A DNA stretch of 64,000 bases from Lophius americanus. Its lineage: Eukaryota; Chordata; Actinopteri; Lophiiformes; Lophiidae. How positions within the stretch are numbered: the stretch's first letter is position 1; each line of letters opens with the position of its first letter. Both the position numbers and the translations under genes were made by a program. The notes beneath the pieces were generated by a model. That model did no database searches, was not told where the DNA came from, and saw only the letters and a program-made list of their open reading frames with translations. Below, piece by piece: positions 37,490-48,725 of this stretch. The DNA lies in contig JBBDHG010000043.1 of NCBI GenBank assembly GCA_037951165.1, positions 1,734,501-1,798,500 of the forward strand. Direction: 5' to 3'.

Positions 37490-37790
37490 TCACTCAGAAC
37501 AGCCCGCGCGCCAAAGTGTTGCGTAATTTCTTGAGGTGACAGTTAAGGCGGGACTTCCTGTAACTGCCTGACAACCAGGAAGTCGTCGTGTACTTTTCGT
37601 CCTCCTCCTCTTTAGTATAGCGAGAAACTGAAGAAACTGACAATCTCCAACTTGAGTTAATAGCTGGAAAATTTGCCAGGAAACGATTTTTCAACGGCTC
37701 CACCGAGCCTCGCTGCTCCTGTCGTTAAACTTCTCCGCTTGTCACCGAAGTAAAGGTGGAAAAAAATTCACCAGAGGAAGAAGTGGTGAG
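37490..37790 (+). promoter_or_regulatory. mgat1: mgat1 promoter and 5' non-coding exon
   Basis: A CpG-containing stretch with two opposed ETS-type sites, ACTTCCTG (37553-37560) and CAGGAAGT (37576-37583). It ends in a donor near 37790 (GTGAGG|GTAAGG). An acceptor at 38157 (TTATTTCAG) begins the exon that holds the mgat1 ATG. A TATA-less ETS-driven promoter is inferred. Confidence 0.5.
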
Positions 37791-38157
37791 GGTAAGGGCT
37801 AATTTCTTACACCCTATTCGTGAAGCAACAGCATGTATAGTTTGTCGAGTACAATCTGTTTTGTTAGCTTCAATGAGGACAGCCAGTTCCAGAATAAGTG
37901 TTCAATGTTATTTAGATAAAACATAGCTTGATTCGTTTGTGTGGCAGCCACAGGTGAGTGGAGGAAATCGATCAGACAGTTGGGTATGAATCATCACTCC
38001 ACGTCATACAGCTTCCATGAAAACAAATGTTTACACAAACTTACTTGTTTATTCTATGTTTTATTTTTACAAATGTTTTTCCCGCGTGCAGTTTCCTCTT
38101 GATGCTTTGACTCCTATCATCATTTTTTTGAAGAACAACATGTTCTTGTTATTTCAG

Positions 38158-38181
38158 ATGGAAGAAGATATTGAAAGTTGA
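38158..38181 (+). other. mgat1: Upstream ORF in mgat1 5' UTR
   Basis: If the acceptor at 38157 is used, the exon begins exactly with ATG and encodes seven codons (MEEDIES) before TGA, about 260 bases ahead of the mgat1 start. It could lower translation of mgat1. It was read from sequence only. Confidence 0.4.
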
Positions 38182-38440
38182 TGATCCGCCAGAATTCCAT
38201 CTTCACTCCAAGATGTGTCCTGCACTGCCTCATATTGTACCGAGCTTCACTCACACTCTGTTGTGTTCTTATAACTTTAGTAACTGCACAGTAAGCGACT
38301 CCAGATATTTGATCATGCATTTGTGATGATCCACAGCCTGCCCTTCCCATATCCCATTCCTATTGTCTGTAACTAGGACAAATCAGTCTTTTCAGACCCT
38401 GTCCTCCTAATCCCACCTTCATACCTCGAGTGTCTGGGCC

Positions 38441-39956
38441 ATGCTCCGCAAGAGAGGTTCTCTCATTCTTTGTGGTACGTTACTGTTTATCACTTGGAAT
38501 GCCATACTGGTGCTGCTGCTTTGGGGCAGACCCCCACCTGCCGAGCCAGGCGAACCTGGCCAAAAGGCAAGAGCAATGGCCGAAAGGCCTACTAATGATG
38601 TGGTAGCAGATGTCCTCCGAATGGCAGATACGTTTGAAGCAGAACTCGAAATGCAGAAGAAAATCCTGCTGCAGATCCAGAATCATCAGTCGCTGTGGGA
38701 TCTATCAGATAAAGAAAGACCAAAGGTCGTTGTCCCACAGCCTGTCATTCCTATCTTGGTGATCGCTTGTAACAGGGTCAGCGTGAGACGATGTTTGGAC
38801 AAACTTCTGCAGCACCGTCCCTCAGCAGAGCTTAATCCAATCATAGTGAGTCAGGACTGCGGCCATGCTGAGACTGCTGAGGTGATTCGCTCTTATGGAA
38901 ATCAAGTAACTCACCTGAAACAGCCTGACTTGTCTGATATTGCTATGCCACCACAGCACAAGAAGTTTCAGGGCTACTACAAAATCTCCAGACATTATCG
39001 CTGGGCTCTCAACCAAGTGTTCAAGACTTTTTCTCATTCCTCTGTTGTGATTGTCGAGGATGACCTGGAGGTAATCATATGATCATTTAGTGGTGTAAAA
39101 CTCATAAACCTATTGATCATTGTAATTTTACATGTATACAATGCATTTGTTCCTTATTTCATGAAAGTAAAGTTATTTAATCTTTAAAGCAGTTCAATTT
39201 CACGTGTTGCCAAAGGGTATGTGAATCTAAAAATGAGTAATTTATCTCCTACTGTAGGTGGCGCCAGACTTCTTTGAGTACTTCCGAGCCCTGCTGCCAC
39301 TCCTGAAATCTGACCCCAGTCTGTGGTGTGTGTCTGCCTGGAATGACAATGGCAGAGAGGGTTATGTGGATCCGGGAAAGGCTGACCTGCTCTACCGTAC
39401 AGACTTCTTTCCTGGCCTGGGTTGGATGCTCCTCAAGGAGATGTGGGAAGAGCTGGAGCCCAAATGGCCTGCTTCATTTTGGGATGACTGGATGCGCCAG
39501 CCAGAGCAGCGCCACAACCGTGCCTGTATACGCCCTGAAATCTCACGAACTCTGACCTTTGGACGGCAAGGCGTTAGTCTGGGTCAGTTTTATGACAAGT
39601 ACTTGCGCTACATTAAACTGAATACCGAATTTGTGCCTTTCACCAAGTTAGACCTGAGTCACTTGAATGAGGAGACGTACAGAAATGATTTTGAGAAGGA
39701 GGTGTACAGCGCTCCTGTCGTCTCGTATGAAGAAGTTTCAAAGGGGAAGCTAAAAGGACTTGGGCCCTTCCGGCTACAATATTCAAATAAGGACAGTTTC
39801 AAGGTGCTCGCCAAAAACTTGGGAATCATGGATGATTTTAAGTCAGGAGTACCGAGGACAGGATACAGAGGTGTTGTTAGTTTCATTTCAAGAGGACGGA
39901 GAATTTATTTAGCCCCTTCTCTAGGATGGACCCAGTATGATAATTCCTGGAGCTGA
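38441..39956 (+). CDS. mgat1: GlcNAc-transferase I (MGAT1)
   Basis: Two coding exons, 38441-39070 and 39258-39956, joined in phase 0 to 442 aa (human is 445). It is a type II Golgi enzyme: a short cytosolic MLRKRGS, a membrane anchor at about residues 8-28 and a stem rich in charged helix to about 90. The GT13 catalytic domain then starts VIPILVIACNRVSVRRCLD. The metal/UDP-binding EDD motif is at 206-208 (VVIVEDDLE), followed by LWCVSAWNDNG, FFPGLGWML, FWDDWMR and RPEISRTLTFG, and DDFKSGVPRTGYRG near the end. It adds GlcNAc to the alpha-1,3 arm of Man5GlcNAc2, opening hybrid and complex N-glycan synthesis. All key blocks are intact. The 187-bp intron lies right after EDDLE, whereas mammalian MGAT1 coding sequence is in one exon. 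Confidence 0.96.
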
Positions 39957-41053
39957 TAAAACAGAAAGCCTCTTTTAAAGCCTTTTGTAAATGTCATTTG
40001 GGTAAATCGTTCCAGACCAAAGACTGTTCTTAAAGTTTCACTTGGATTGAATCATATGTGCTCTTAATCCCTTTTTCTGTCCTTGATGAGGCAGATTTGA
40101 TTGTTCATCCCTCTGATTTTGGGTTTTTTGCCAATACCACTCAGGTCTTTTACATAATTCAAAAAATATATAAGACAGTATAGAATGCAGCCTTAATGGA
40201 TTTTCAGACAGAAATGCTGTTATTCACTAGACATCTTTTTGTTGTTGTTGTTGTTGAATTGTATCAACAGTGCACATTCAACATTGCTTTCAATGCAATC
40301 ACCTAGTTTGCCACTTTTGATTTAATTATTTGTAATTTCTGGTAGCCTTTATGATCTGTTTAGGTCAGATGCAAATATGAAAACACAACCTGTGGTATGG
40401 TTTCTAATGGTGGGGGTTACCGTTTATAACTGCAGTATAATCTTTATTTGATTATTAGCGTTTGTCTTCCTTACATTTTTTTGATAAATATTGTTAAATC
40501 ACTTGCCAATACATTAATTACTTTTCACACAATGACATTTATGTGTCTCTATTTTTCAGATTAAAAACAACCCAAACATTTTTATGACTTGCTTAATTTA
40601 GCTTTAGTACTGTTTATGGAAAGGTACTGTAAGTCTTTTCAGTATTGCAAGTTGTATCTTCATAAACCAAGCGTAGCTGTCTATTCTGCACTCAGTGAAT
40701 CTCTGCCAGTTAATGGTTTTTAATTTTTTACACCATATTTTTTACCTTTTAACATGCCAGTTTGGATTCTTTGCGGCACATTTAGGATTATAGTGAAGCA
40801 TCCAAATGGTTTATATCAACACTATCACGTTTGGTTAGCAATAATGCATCCCGTCAAAAATGTAATCGGTATCATCAGAGACAACATGTGACGGACATCC
40901 TGAGCGAGACCGGAATTTCGGCATAATTATTATGTCAAGCAGATTAAATGTAATGGAAACATTATTTTCAATTTGACTTTGATTTCACCACAAGAGCATG
41001 GTGTAAAAACACAATACACGAAACCTTAAATGTTGTAAGTTTATTTGAATAAA
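39957..41053 (+). other. mgat1: mgat1 3' UTR
   Basis: AT-rich, with a (GTT)n run at about 40240-40256. It ends at AATAAA (41048-41053), the best poly(A) candidate. Confidence 0.5.
41048..41053 (+). terminator. mgat1: Candidate poly(A) signal of mgat1
   Basis: AATAAA about 1.1 kb after the stop codon. Confidence 0.45.
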
Positions 41054-42889
41054 TTTCCGAAATCGGGTAAATAAATAGAATCTTTTTTTTTTTTTTAAAC
41101 TTTGCTGTTAATGCCAAAATGCCGTTACCGTGATAGTGTCACCTGCTGGTAACAGCAAGGAAGCCATGAGTTGAAAACATCATTTGATTAACATGAAATT
41201 TCCATGTTTTGGATAACAGTATACACTACAAGTCCCGGAAAGCAGATACAGAAAGTGCCATTGATTACCTTAACCCGCACATTCAAATTCAGAGTTGTGT
41301 TTTCCAGGCGTCTGCTCGTAAGGCTACTGCTGACAGGCATGGCTGCAAGAAACCATCGAGCGCTGCTTGCATCTCTAGTTCCTACTTCCAACTTATATTA
41401 CTAGCACTCATGTAACCTCTACAAGTAGTTATACAACCCAGTGTTAGATGTAGTTATTTTAAGATGACTATTTCCAGGCAATTTACTGCATTTTCAGGAA
41501 AACTTTCAGAATCTAAACTGCTGGCATTTTTCAAGTTCTCTTTGTCTTCTGCACTTGTCTTAAGATCGTCTTGCAGTCCATCATTACCAGTTAGTATCCA
41601 ATGGAATGTAATCTAGATGATGACAGGAAATGATCAAAATATCCGATAACAACACGGGAGACTAGAATATTTCATTCATTTCCATCATTTATTAATTTGC
41701 TAAAGCAGGTCATAACAAAATCTGCCTCGGAAGGCAGCTTCACTGGTACCTGCCTTGTTTTAACATGACCTTTTGTAAACCAATGAAATTCACAATTTGA
41801 TCTAACACTGATGTATTTGTGCAAATGCCTACGTTATACGGCAATCATTGAAATATGAGGATGTTTGCCAAGTATGGGTTGAAAGACACCGTGGTGGAAA
41901 AAGTTTTCTGATCCATTACATAAACCACATTAAAAACCCTCCAGTAAAAATCCTGCATTTGAAATCTTACGTGAGTAAAAGTATATAAGAAATCATCCAA
42001 ATGTACCTAAAGTATCAACAGTAAATACACTCATTGTTCAGTAAAACAATTCCTTTGAGTGTATCATTACCGCTGCCAAGGAAGGAGGTTATGTTCTCAA
42101 CAATGTTTGTTTGTCAGCAAGATTGCTGAGAAAACTACAGCACTCAAGAAAAATCAAATCAAACTAAAAAAAAAGCACTCAGAGTGCAAACCTCGCCAAG
42201 GCACAACAGTATGCAAAGTCTAGGGAAAATGTATGCATATTTCTCAATTAATGTGTGACTTATTGCCAGCCTCTAAATCTACTGACAAATCCAACAAACT
42301 CTCTGAGTATCTTTCAAACACTCTCCGTAGCAGCTACAGAGTATATGAGATATATTTGGTCCTCTGCTGTGTCGTCCACTTCAGCCCACTGAACACACCA
42401 CTGGATAGAATAACATGCAAATTCGTCCTGTAGTTTTTTTCTGTTAACTTACCCCCAAACAAACAAACAAACAAACAAACGCATAGGAGTGAAAAAATAC
42501 AAATAATAATCAAATATGAAGACATATGGCTTTCACTGGACAGAAGTTGTATTACAGTTGTCGTCTAAATATAGCAGGGTAGAATTACCAATGATCCCTC
42601 TGAGATTTAGTGGAGTAGAAGAATAACCACTGGAGTAAAGTAAACAGTTTGCAACCCACTAGTCAGTACAGTTCAACGAAAGTTTGCTTCCCATTCTTTC
42701 AAGGAACTTAAAACATATTAAGAAAACCAACAAATACAAGTCAAGCTTTAGATTTTAGATATCAAGGAACTTAAAACATTGTAAGAAAACCAACAAACAC
42801 AAGTCAAGCTTTAGATTTTGGAGAGTAAAGACGTGAGGGTGAATACTTTACACTTCCCCTCTCTTATAATTCCGTTTCAGTTCTGAGGA
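41054..42889. other. Intergenic between mgat1 and sh3bp5l
   Basis: Contains a TTTGTTTG-type (AAAC)n tract at 42457-42480 and a 63-bp tandem duplication at 42701-42820. No coding exon was recognised. Confidence 0.5.
42701..42820. repeat. 63-bp tandem duplication
   Basis: AAGGAACTTAAAACAT starts at 42701 and again at 42764. Both copies continue with AAGAAAACCAACAAAYACAA and GTCAAGCTTTAGATTTT. Only a few differences separate them, so the duplication is recent. It ends about 80 bp before the sh3bp5l promoter. Confidence 0.9.
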
Positions 42890-43008
42890 GACGCTGGAGG
42901 TTGCGTGGACGGTAGCCGCCCTGGCCCAAACGTCATAACGCCTCCGTTTCCACATTCGAGTGTTTACGTTAGATAGCCGGCCAGTCTGGCTAAATTAAGG
43001 AAGAACAG
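42890..43008 (+). promoter_or_regulatory. sh3bp5l: sh3bp5l promoter and 5' non-coding exon
   Basis: CpG-rich stretch (GGTTGCGTGGACGGTAGCCG, AACGTCATAACGCC) ending in a perfect donor (GAACAG|GTAAGA at 43008/43009). An acceptor just upstream of the ATG (AACTTCAG near 43316 or ATAACAG near 43342) would join it to the first coding exon. Confidence 0.6.
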
Positions 43009-43355
43009 GTAAGACATGGAAGGGGAAACGTGTCTGGTGGTGGGATATAGTGATGGACCTCCGTTTATTTATTTTTCCATGGTGCATATTTTTGTAAAGC
43101 AGCGATTAAGCGCTAGCTGGCGGCGTTAGCTTGTTAGCCTGCCAGGCTACTGCCCGACTTCAATTGGTTCGTATTTCGGCGACATTTGATATGGCATTTT
43201 GTTATCTTATCGGCAGACACTCCCAGTGTGATTATTTTAGAAGTTTCTGCTGTTGAGTAACTCATAATTATCGTGAAAGGACCGGGCATTTAGGTTAATT
43301 TAATTAGCAACTTCAGGTAGCTAACGCTGTGGTTAGCATAACAGTGAGGCCTGGA

Positions 43356-46300
43356 ATGGAGTCCGGAGACTTGCGTGAGAGCCCCGCCGGTTCCGGGGAG
43401 TCAGACGCAGGAGATTGGAGTGAGGTTATTCCCGCTGGGGACGAGGAAGTCAAACCTGCTGAAACTAATGGAAACTCGTTAGACAAGCCACGCAAGGATA
43501 AATGTGAGAAAGACGACGGTGAGAAACAGAAATGCGCTGGAGAGCAGCAACGCGCCCCTTACGAGGAGGAGCTGGACCCCAGAATCCAGGTATGACGGGT
43601 TGTGGTTCTGTTTTCAGGTCGACATTAATGAGACGAGTTGTAATGATTGCTTAAAGTGCCTGAATGAATGGGACATACCGGATTTACTTATTTGCTTAAC
43701 TAGAGGTATGAGATTAGTCTTATGTGAGTTTAAAGTTATACATACAAATGTAAGTTGAGATCTGTGAAAGATAAAAGATTGTTTGCATTATGTTGCTGAA
43801 CTGAGCTGAATGTATTTTGGATTGGGCGACTTCATTTTAATCGACTTGAGACAAAAGGTAGCTGTTTCAATTGGCCTTTACAGAATAGTGGTGATGGCCT
43901 TGTGTTATTTTGATGATTTATATTCTGTGCATTCTGTTAATTGCATATTCTCATCTGTGTAAGGGTGATTGTTCGATCCAAATGAGATTGATAAATTGTT
44001 TAACTGTCAAAACACTTTCAGACATATTACACTTTAATTTAATAATAAATAAGGTACAAACTTGAACTAATTTCGCACAGATTCCTCTCAGAATTTACAT
44101 TAGAGGACTAAAGCAGCACATTGTGTTTTTCCCTGCAGGAAGAACTGGAGCATCTCAACGAAGCCAGTGCTGAAATCAATAGGCTGGAACTGCAGTTGGA
44201 TGTAAGTAAACACTGATTTTGCACCCAATTAGGTTCATTTCCTTACTCCTTCTACACGTGATTGGAAAATATGCAAACACGATAAAAACAAACAAAAAAA
44301 ACAGCAAGATTTAAAACCAACATGGGACTTGCTTGGGGGTCTTCTTTTGTTAAATATTATAGCAGTCTTCTTTTATTGTGTACTGAAAATAGTACTATTC
44401 CATATGTCTTGGCATAAAGTCTGGAAAAATCAGAACTCTAATTTAAATTGACTTGTGGTTATAGCTTGGCAGTGATTGTGTGGAAGCTAATCAATAATTC
44501 CATTACAGATCAATCTAATCTTGTCAATTTCCTGCCTTAACAATCCAGGATGCCAGATCAGGGTACCGTAAGATCCTCACAGAATCTGCCAGGAAGCTAA
44601 ATGCTCAGAGCTCTCAGCTTGGCGGCTGCATAGAGAAAGCAAGACCCTACTATGAAGCTCGTCGTCTGGCAAAAGAGGTACAATCCAGCAATACACGTCC
44701 CCATGTTTAAAAATATTGTCATTTGAAACGAAAACTATATTATTATAATTTGGATGTTTTTATTATTCCTGTATTCATACAGGAACAACATATTTCAATT
44801 TTACTGAATTGATTACTGAGTTCTTGCTTCAGTTCCAGCAAGGTCTTTTGAAGTTTACTCGGACTAGACTTGTAAAGAGTCACAGAAAAGAATTGATAAC
44901 TGGCATCAACAAAAATAAAATTTGTATTAAAATATTTCATTTTATTGATTTGGAATTTGATCTACTGTGCTGTAATATTAATTCTAGAAAGATTTTGGTT
45001 CTGATTGTTTCGACAGAGTTTGGAGGTGGCCAGAGACACGTTTTATTCCGATTTCTGGTGTAGTGTTACGGCGAATGCATTCTTGGCTGTGGTGAAGGAG
45101 TATTTACAGTCTCCTCACTGAGCGGATAGCCTTACAAATCCCATGCACACCTGAGCAGGAACAATTACCTATTTAAAATGCATGAGATTCACCCTAATGC
45201 CAGATGTGAAGTACGATCCATCTTAACCGGAGGGAGCCATACGTACAGTCTGGAAACACGATAATTGTTTTGTTTCTACAAGAGCTCTATCAATCAATCA
45301 ATATTCTGAGATTTTGAAAGTTTTTTCTTCCTCGAGTTACCTTACCTGCTATTATACATGTTGGCCAGAAAGACTGCATTTCATAAAACTCAAACTATTT
45401 TATATCAAAATCTGTGAATAACAATACAGTTTGTTTGAATGACAACAGGGAATCATGTCCATGCCGGATTTAACTTGTCTAGGCTTTAAAATTTTATCTG
45501 CTCTGTAGGCACAGCAGGAAACCCAGAAGGCAGCCTTGAGCTATGAACGAGCAGTTTCTATGCACACAGCTGCCAGGGAGATGGTTTATGTGGCAGAGCA
45601 GGGCCTGATGGCTGACGGAAAGAACACCCTGGATCCCACTTGGCAGGAGATGCTCAACCACGCTACCTCCAAGGTACGAAAGAGGAGAAGACTCAAATAC
45701 TGTAAAAAACGTTGTCAAATTTTTCTTGTCCTTGGATGAATAAGTTATTTGCAGTAGGTGCAAGATATACTGTATGTCTCATAGAATAATACATGTTAGA
45801 AGTTATGAATGAGGTCCATTACCTTGTTTGTTTTCTAGACTTTGTAGATGAATGAAAAATGGTCTTGGTAATGGCGTATTCCTCTAGTTTACTGTTACTG
45901 TATCATATACCATTGTCAGACTCACACTGAACAAGTTATAAGGAACAAAATAAATGTAGCAGAAAAATATATTTTTTATCCCAAAAACTCTAAAGTCTTT
46001 ATTAATATCTGCTGCATACATTACACACAGTGCAAATAGACCAAAGGAAGTTTAGTTAGATAGTCAGGTGTTCTTTACTTTTAAGGGACTATATAGTATG
46101 GAGATACCGTATTTTGGTATCGTTTACAAATAGCACTGCTGAAGACCTCCCACCAGAACTGTTGGCATTCAGAGCCGATCCAGTTCATTTAACATGAAAA
46201 GCCAGGTGACGTGGGTACAAACTTCAATTCATCAGTTAGGAGAGTTTCACGCTTTTGTCCTATTGACACAATGGCCTCTGCTTTTTGTATTGCATGTCTC

Positions 46301-47208
46301 TTGCAGGTGAATGAAGCTGAGGAGGAGCGACTCCGCAGCGAGAGGGAGCATATGCGTGTCACGCACGCCTGTCAGGAGGCCGAAGCTCGGGTTCAAATGC
46401 TGCAAAAGTCCCTCAAACGAGTCATAGTGAAATCTAAGCCTTACTTTGAGCTCAAGGCCCAGTTCAACAACATACTAGAGGTAATGAAGACACACAGAGT
46501 GCTGTGTTACTTCTTGTGGTGAAACCTGGAAGTTGATCAGTGCAGTTTACCTTGTTTCTCGTTCTCAAAAGAGAAAAATAGTATTGTAGCTGTGTAGTTA
46601 ATAACAGCTGAGATTGATAGTTGTGGCATAAAATCAATGTTGACATGAATCTGAAAGTCGCTGTGCCATCTGTGTGACTCCAGGAGAACAAAGCCAAAGT
46701 GCTGCTGCTGGAACAGCAAGTAGCCAAAGTGAAAACCCGCTATTCCATCGCTCTGCGAAACCTGGAACAAATCAGCGAGCAGATCCATGCTCAGAGGGGG
46801 AGGGCCCAGGCCGAGGGAGGATGCCCCACTGTCTGCGGGGGGAGGAGTCCGCCTGTCGGAGCCGAATGCGACATCAGAGACAAGAAAGAAGGCGGAAGCT
46901 TCAGCAGTGGTGCCGTGGGCTTGGATCGAGTGGATGCAACCATTGACCTGGTGGAGAAATATAGGGAGAGGGATCGGGCGGGGTCAGACTCCCTCTCTGT
47001 CTTCAGTCTGCAAACCATTGCTTCCGACTTGGAGAAATATGACTCCATTGAGCACCTTGGGGACTTCAGCGATGTAGGGAGCATGACTGGGGATGAGGGG
47101 GAGAAAGAGAAAGTAGTTTTTGATAGAAGAGACAGGCTCATGGACACATCTGTCAAAGAGCGCCAGCAGCAGTTCTTCAAGCAGCACCACCGAAGCTTCA
47201 GTCTGTGA
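43356..47208 (+). CDS. sh3bp5l: SH3-binding domain protein 5-like (SH3BP5L)
   Basis: Six coding exons: 43356-43589, 44139-44201, 44549-44677, 45509-45673, 46307-46480 and 46684-47208. All junctions are phase 0 and give 429 aa. An acidic, disordered first approximately 70 residues leads to EEELDPRIQ, where the conserved antiparallel coiled coil begins and runs to about residue 290 (EELEHLNEASAEINRLELQ, KARPYYEARRLAKE, LDPTWQEMLNHAT, SKPYFELKAQFNNILE, RYSIALRNLEQISEQIHA). The tail is Ser/Asp-rich and ends HHRSFSL, as in human (QRSVSL). Family members are guanine-exchange factors for RAB11 and are suggested regulators of JNK signalling. The start is the first ATG in the exon. The coiled coil matches SH3BP5L better than SH3BP5, judged from the N-terminal DPRIQEELEHLN block and the end. 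Confidence 0.95.
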
Positions 47209-48725
47209 GATCGTCATAGATATAACATCTGTATAAAATGCAGAAGTAAAACCTGAGTGATTAAAACCAGTACAAATTAGGGTAAAACCTCCCTAACATT
47301 TAGGTACCAACCAAAGCATGAGGCAGTAAATTAGTTGAAAACGTGAAACTGCAGTGATGCAGTTGTAGGCGTGTGATACTTGTTGTAAATAAGCACATAA
47401 ACGTATGACTGATATTACCCTAAAGCTGATCAATAGTTAACATTGCAGCCTAGATCGAACGCTACATCTAAAGAGCATTCAGCCCAAATCAAATGTTTGC
47501 TGCCGATGTGGGATTCCGGGTAAATTTTCTTTTTTCTTTTCTTGAGCATGAAGAAAGTATGAAGAAAGATAAAAAGCCTCGTTGGAAAAGGCATATTTAG
47601 AAAGGCATCCTTTCTTAGTTTCCCGGGCTAATCGTTGATCTGATTTGGTCGGACTGGTGACGATAAATCCCTCCATAGATGTCCCTCCAGTCATGTCAAG
47701 TCTTATCAGTGATCACTTCAAGGTAGAGTGTGGCAGGGACTCTCCATACACAGAGAGCCACACTCATACCCACCCCCATGGAGTAGGGAAAAATGACAAA
47801 AACCTTTCTCTGTCGTAGCAGAGTGAAAGCATGTTTCAATCCATGTCTCACCTATTCATTGCCAGTAATTTATAACTCTTATTATTTTTGGCACAAGAGA
47901 ATGCGTTTTTTGAAAATTCCTGCAATGATGAATTGAATAAATGGAGCCTGAAGACGATCAATTCTCTTTTTGACCGCATGCACTAGTTGTCTATTTAAGC
48001 GGACATTCATGAAATGTATTCGGGGGCACGTGAAACAAACACCGATGTCATTAAAGCTAAGAAAACGAGCCTCAGCTATTTTTCCTTTCCGTCTTATGAT
48101 GCAAACGCCTTTCCCAACCTTGTATCATTTTGACATTGTTTACATAGGTATAAGTGGATTTTTCTTTCTTTTGAAGGAAATGCATTTCCTTTTCGGTTTG
48201 CATTGTTTTAAAAAAAGAAAAGATTGCCATTGTTGTTTGAAATGTGCCTTGACACAAAACAAATAAACAAAACCATGAGTAGCGCTTTGTTGTAAAGTCA
48301 TCCGTAGTTCGGTTTAGAACCATTTAAAGAACAAATGTGTCCTCTTATTATTGTTAACGTTTGATAAACGAGTCAAACAGCCTCTGTTTCTGATGAGACG
48401 TGAAGAGTTGTGATTATTTTGTTTTTGTTTATATGTATTTTCGTTTATGATATTGTACTTTGATTGTCAAAGTATACGCTGCAAAACGATGAAGTCCCTT
48501 GTAAATGTATGTAACTATTACAAAGCTGGAAAATATTGACGTGTACAGTAAGGTGTTGCTGATTTGCAATTGTGTTGTACAGATCTCCTGGATATTGTAT
48601 GTATTTAAATCATCATTGTTGCCACCTTACCGTCAGTCCTGTCTTAAAAATGACCCTTCACCCTTTTAATGGCACTCACTGTTTACATTATGCATCCTCA
48701 TATGTGTACCCAATAAACCAGATCA
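47209..48725 (+). other. sh3bp5l: sh3bp5l 3' UTR
   Basis: Long AT-rich 3' region with two candidate poly(A) signals, AATAAA at 47936-47941 and 48712-48717, suggesting short and long transcript forms. No ORF of note. Confidence 0.55.
48712..48717 (+). terminator. sh3bp5l: Distal poly(A) signal of sh3bp5l
   Basis: AATAAA in ACCCAATAAACCAG, about 1.5 kb after the stop. A proximal AATAAA is at 47936. Confidence 0.5.

Noticed and set aside
41188..41415. Overlapping short ORFs on both strands 3' of mgat1
   Set aside because: Short, mutually overlapping, no start context or splice partner, no known motif.
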